DNA from: Bacteriovorax sp. MedPE-SWde
GTDB lineage: Bacteria > Bdellovibrionota > Bacteriovoracia > Bacteriovoracales > Bacteriovoracaceae
Length of the DNA: 64,000 bases
Direction of reading: 5' to 3'
NCBI GenBank assembly: GCA_001874305.1
Contig: MPCU01000008.1
Location: forward strand, 124,001-188,000
The notes below the pieces were generated by a model that was not told where the DNA came from, did no database searches, and worked only from the letters and a program-made list of their open reading frames with translations. Shown piece after piece: positions 60,737 through 64,000 of the stretch. The number at the start of each line of letters is the position of its first letter. The stretch's first letter is position 1. The position numbers and the translations under genes were made by a program.

Positions 60737-61636
60737 TTAAAGCTGTTCTAAAAATTCTACCAGTTTACTAGAGAATGGACAATCTTTGAGTTTAATATCA
60801 TTCAAAACGCTAAGGACATTCCTATCCGTACAGATATTTAAATTACGACAAGTTTTGCATGGCATCAGCCCGGCAACTTCAAACTGACTCATCATTAAGC
60901 TATTAATTTTCCCCACAATACTACTAATACTGAGATTCTCCAGTTCCAAAGATTTAAAATCAAGAGATAGTGGCTCATAAAGCGTAGGAATAACGAAAGT
61001 ACCATTCTCTCCAACCCTTACACGCGCCCTAGAAAAGAGATTACGGTTTCTCTCACCAAGAGAAACGAGAAAGTTCTGGTAGCCAGTACTCCTTCCAAGC
61101 TCTTCAAAGAAGTTTTTCCAAAATTGAAGATCTGCAACTAGCTCGGTGTAGTTCTTTACTTCTATATGCCTAATAAGTATTTCAAACTCTTTATTCGAAA
61201 GAGTTGTAAACTTCTCTTCTATTTCTAAGTTGATCAGAGGGATATCATTCACGTCTCTCTTATTAACAAAGAAAGAAAATCGAGGGGTCCTAGAAAGTAC
61301 AGCGCTAACACTTGACACAAACTCCTTCACATTAAGTAGAGAGTTCATACTTATATCAACATTAAAGTAAGTTTGGGTTTCTTCTATCTGTGAAAGTATC
61401 TCCAAGCTATTGGAAGAAATTGGCAAATCTCCTAATCTAATATTAATACCTAGACAAATCTTAGGGTTATTTTTTAAGAAATTAGTAATTTGAGTCATAC
61501 TTTCGCGACAGCGAGGTATTTCGAAGAGCTCTAGCTCTTCAATCCTATGATCAGGGCCAGGGATCTCACCTAAAGAAGCAAAAACCTCAGAATATCTCTC
61601 GCTAGAAAGAGAATCTATATGAAAACTTAAATCCAT
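60737..61636 (-). CDS. radical-SAM-like protein without the catalytic CxxxCxxC motif
   Basis: A 299-residue protein. The C-terminus has C-x2-C-x5-C-x16-C (CKTCRNLNIC ... KDC), the same spacing as in the two radical SAM proteins at 61721 and 62821. The N-terminal part has only one cysteine (IPRCRES) and no C-x3-C-x2-C, so it cannot bind the usual catalytic cluster. The strand/helix alternation is compatible with a decayed radical SAM barrel. It probably serves as a substrate-binding partner. It ends 14 bases before the precursor gene and is divergent from the radical SAM gene at 61721. Confidence 0.7.
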   Translation of the reverse strand: MDLSFHIDSLSSERYSEVFASLGEIPGPDHRIEELELFEIPRCRESMTQITNFLKNNPKICLGINIRLGDLPISSNSLEILSQIEETQTYFNVDISMNSLLNVKEFVSSVSAVLSRTPRFSFFVNKRDVNDIPLINLEIEEKFTTLSNKEFEILIRHIEVKNYTELVADLQFWKNFFEELGRSTGYQNFLVSLGERNRNLFSRARVRVGENGTFVIPTLYEPLSLDFKSLELENLSISSIVGKINSLMMSQFEVAGLMPCKTCRNLNICTDRNVLSVLNDIKLKDCPFSSKLVEFLEQL

Positions 61637-61720
61637 ACTAAAGTTTTATCCTTTCTTAAGATAATTAACAACTCTGATTAAAAATATTTTATAATTAAAG
61701 AACTTAACAAGGGTTAGTGC

Positions 61721-62824
61721 ATGCCGATCATAAGTAGAAATTTTGAAGCTATGTCTATAGCGAAGAGTACAAAGAAGTCAGTGAGTGAACTGGGTGATTA
61801 TACAATTAGAATAAACCTAGAATTTCTAAAAGGGTGTGAATTTACATGTCCAGGCTGCTACGTAAATAGAAGTAATGACTTTACCGTTGATGACTTAAGT
61901 ATGGTGGAAGATGCAGTAACTAGCTTTCAAGAGAGTGGTTTTAACTTTGATGAAATAATCTTAGGTCCGACAGACTTCTTCTCTGCCCTTAACTGTGACC
62001 AAGTTCTTAAGAATGCTAAATTTAGAAGTATTTTTAAGTCTTCTGATATAACTCTAATATTAATTTCTACTCTTCAAACTAAAGAAGAAGAAATAATTAG
62101 AAGAATAAAGCTTCTAAACGACAGTATTAATAGTGAATGTGATATTGAGTTTCTCATTGTATTTGATCTAGAAAAGATTCTAAGTAAAGATCAAGACTAT
62201 ATAGAAGAGATCAAAAGAAAGATTAAGCTATTGGATAACGTTAAAGCAGATGTCGATTATGCGTTCCAAATTAATATCAGAGATATTAATGGCCTCGAGA
62301 ATTTTAATCTGTTGGAATTAACAAGCTATGTTCGAGATGAGTTTGATACGATTGTTGAGTTTAATCCATCTTTTCTAAGGTCTTCCAATGAAAAGAATAT
62401 TCATGAAACTCTTCATAAGTGGAACAACTTATTAGCTCACAACTATTCTAAGATAGAAGCTAAAGATGTTAAGAATGTTCTCTTTACTATGGGGAATAAA
62501 AATCATGCAAGTCTTAGTGAAGTAACCTACAACTATAAGAATGGTACTTTCTATACATGTCCATTTGTTTACGAAAATATTTTCAATACAGGTGAGCGCT
62601 TTAAAATCAATGCCACAGGAGACAATGGTAGGTACAAATTAAGCGACTTTCATGATCATAGAAATAGAACAACGGTTGAACAATTGCAATATAGTGAAAA
62701 GACTCGAGAATGCTCAAGCTGTAATCACCTACTCTCTTGTGTAGGTAAGCAAGTTCTCCAGTTCATGGAAGAATATAAGATAAAGACATGTCCACTCGCT
62801 AAAGAAGTAATGGACCTCTACTAA
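61721..62824 (+). CDS. radical SAM protein, ILGPTDFFSA subgroup
   Basis: A 367-residue protein. Radical SAM motif CEFTCPGC (Cys39, 43, 46), then EIILGPTDFFSALN where most family members have a GGEP loop, and the C-terminal C-x2-C-x5-C-x16-C (CSSCNHLLSC ... KTC). It is clearly paralogous to the gene at 62821-63897 (ELILGPTDFFSARN, same Cys spacing). AAGGG stands before the ATG. Its stop overlaps the convergent paralogue's stop by four bases. Confidence 0.88.
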   Translation: MPIISRNFEAMSIAKSTKKSVSELGDYTIRINLEFLKGCEFTCPGCYVNRSNDFTVDDLSMVEDAVTSFQESGFNFDEIILGPTDFFSALNCDQVLKNAKFRSIFKSSDITLILISTLQTKEEEIIRRIKLLNDSINSECDIEFLIVFDLEKILSKDQDYIEEIKRKIKLLDNVKADVDYAFQINIRDINGLENFNLLELTSYVRDEFDTIVEFNPSFLRSSNEKNIHETLHKWNNLLAHNYSKIEAKDVKNVLFTMGNKNHASLSEVTYNYKNGTFYTCPFVYENIFNTGERFKINATGDNGRYKLSDFHDHRNRTTVEQLQYSEKTRECSSCNHLLSCVGKQVLQFMEEYKIKTCPLAKEVMDLY

Positions 62825-63897
62825 AAGATTTCTTTAAACTCTTCGGGAAAGATACAGTCAGTCTTACCACGAACTTCCATAAAGTTAAGAACATTTCTCC
62901 CCACACATGGAGTTAGATATGAGCATTGCTCACAATTACTAGTTTGTCCTGCGTACTGATAACCTTTTGTTTGAAGTCCTGTATGCATTGCAAGAATCGA
63001 ATCCGCACTAAGATCATCAACAAGAAATAAATCACTCTTATCAATTATCTGCTCATAGATAAACGGACTAAAGAAAACTTTATCATCGAGAATATTAAGA
63101 CATATTGTATTAGCTGTATTGTGATGCTTATCAACACTTGTAAGACATAGATCACGATGATCACTCTTACTAAGAACATCTTGAAGAAAACCTTTCCAAT
63201 ATGATAGTTTTCCATCAATTAGCTTGTTGTTATTTGTTCTAAAAAATCCTGGGTTAAACTCTAAGATAGTATTAAATTCTGTTTTTATAAATTCAACAGT
63301 TTCAGCATACTTCTCTCTAAGTACTTCATTATTTCCAATATTAACAACATATGACCAGTCGATAACCTTAGGTGAGTTATTTTCAAAATGATTTAATGCC
63401 CACTTATTCTCATCTAAATACACCTGATCTCTATCAAGCATTTTATTAGAATTTAAAGGTACAAGAAATTCTAAAATCATGTCTTTTCTATAAAAGCTTT
63501 CGTTATCTAAAATATTAAATATTTCAAGGAAGTTCTCCCTATCCATATTACTAAATACACAAGAAGCAGTAATTCTAGTTTTCTCGTTAAAACTAAGAAG
63601 CTTTTGAAAGTAAGGATCTTTTAAAATTTCTATTGTATTTCTTGCACTAAAGAAGTCTGTTGGACCTAGAATAAGTTCTCTAAACCTAAGGCCCTTTCCT
63701 GTAAGATCCTCTGCGATCTTACATGCGTTCTTTAGAACCTCTGACCAATCACCTTTACGTTCTTTTTGAATGAAGCAGCCATCACAGAAGTGAACACAGC
63801 CGTTTAAGATATCAAGGTTTAAGACAAAGTCCATGCTGTTAATATTATCAACATTTGTCTTACACATTTTTCCTAAAAAACCAGTCTCAATAACCAT
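62821..63897 (-). CDS. radical SAM protein, ILGPTDFFSA subgroup, paralogue of 61721-62824
   Basis: A 358-residue protein. Radical SAM motif CVHFCDGC (Cys34, 38, 41), ELILGPTDFFSARN, the block EFNPGFFRTNNNK (EFNPSFLRSSNEK in the paralogue), and C-terminal CEQCSYLTPC ... TDC with the same C-x2-C-x5-C-x16-C. AGAGG precedes the ATG. It lies tail-to-tail with its paralogue. Confidence 0.88.
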   Translation of the reverse strand: MVIETGFLGKMCKTNVDNINSMDFVLNLDILNGCVHFCDGCFIQKERKGDWSEVLKNACKIAEDLTGKGLRFRELILGPTDFFSARNTIEILKDPYFQKLLSFNEKTRITASCVFSNMDRENFLEIFNILDNESFYRKDMILEFLVPLNSNKMLDRDQVYLDENKWALNHFENNSPKVIDWSYVVNIGNNEVLREKYAETVEFIKTEFNTILEFNPGFFRTNNNKLIDGKLSYWKGFLQDVLSKSDHRDLCLTSVDKHHNTANTICLNILDDKVFFSPFIYEQIIDKSDLFLVDDLSADSILAMHTGLQTKGYQYAGQTSNCEQCSYLTPCVGRNVLNFMEVRGKTDCIFPEEFKEIF

Positions 63898-64000
63898 TTT
63901 GCTGCCTCTATTTATAATTTTTAGATACTTATAATTTTAAGTGACAAAGCTATCCATGTAAAGAAATTCATAGGATAATGAAGCTAACTTATGTATCATA
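63898..64000. other. upstream region of the last radical SAM gene
   Basis: 103 AT-rich bases to the window edge. On the minus strand TTGTCA and several TATAA-like boxes occur, but none makes a convincing promoter, and no gene is visible. Confidence 0.3.

Noticed and set aside
52389-64000. CRISPR array or mobile element in the accessory region
   Set aside because: No direct repeats with spacers, no transposase or integrase, and no terminal repeats were seen there or elsewhere in the window.

Overview
The window is 64 kb of AT-rich bacterial DNA with tightly packed genes, short intergenic gaps and many overlapping start/stop codons. The gene mix suggests a Gram-negative relative of Bdellovibrio, most likely the Bacteriovorax/Halobacteriovorax group: many signal-peptide and outer-membrane beta-barrel-like proteins, a Bd0055-like bacterial histone, a CFI-box secreted protein, and long coiled-coil proteins. 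The assignment is an inference from gene content; there is no rRNA or other marker to prove it.

Layout. 1-9.2 kb: the 5' part of a DinG-type helicase with an N-terminal exonuclease, a membrane protein, BolA + monothiol glutaredoxin, two barrel-like proteins, two stand-alone receiver proteins, YebC, and a CFI-box protein. 9.3-11.5 kb: a rhodanese lipoprotein overlapping a class IV aminotransferase that appears to start at ATA, then a monocistronic rpsD with its own promoter and a leader that can fold as a pseudoknot. 11.5-23.5 kb: secreted proteins of unknown role, a trypsin-like protease, a NadD-like enzyme, a bacterial histone with an N-terminal tail, a TM2 protein, Dtd, a giant coiled-coil protein, inorganic pyrophosphatase, a DMT transporter and a CBS protein. 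23.8-39.7 kb: YceI-membrane protein + MATE, YihY, MipA-like protein, Na/Pi cotransporter, SDR + ACC-synthase-like aminotransferase, PAS histidine kinase, nitroreductase, solute-binding protein, KamA-type radical SAM enzyme, CNNM transporter. 39.8-44 kb: a heavy-metal RND efflux operon of the CzcA type that lacks a full adaptor and an outer-membrane channel. 44.2-52.3 kb: YigZ, GNAT, tRNA-Phe, hydrolase, QueG, a pyruvate kinase fused to a ferredoxin domain, a second giant coiled-coil protein, and a DsbA-like lipoprotein.

The most striking part is 52.4-63.9 kb. Here five radical SAM proteins, one radical-SAM-like protein that has lost its catalytic cysteine motif, a heterodimeric ABC exporter, two small proteins of unknown family and one 206-residue protein ending in three CHxx tetrads followed by RGRR lie together, many with overlapping ends. 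This has the architecture of a ribosomally made, radical-SAM-modified peptide (RiPP) pathway: precursor at 60102-60722, modifying enzymes around it, export by the ABC pair. I could not match the whole set to a described RiPP class from memory.

No insertion sequence, prophage, CRISPR array or rRNA was seen. No gene-free stretch exceeds 300 bases; the largest gaps (about 200-250 bases, at 10648-10850, 17785-18018, 32853-33056 and 38485-38738) are covered below or hold no recognisable feature.
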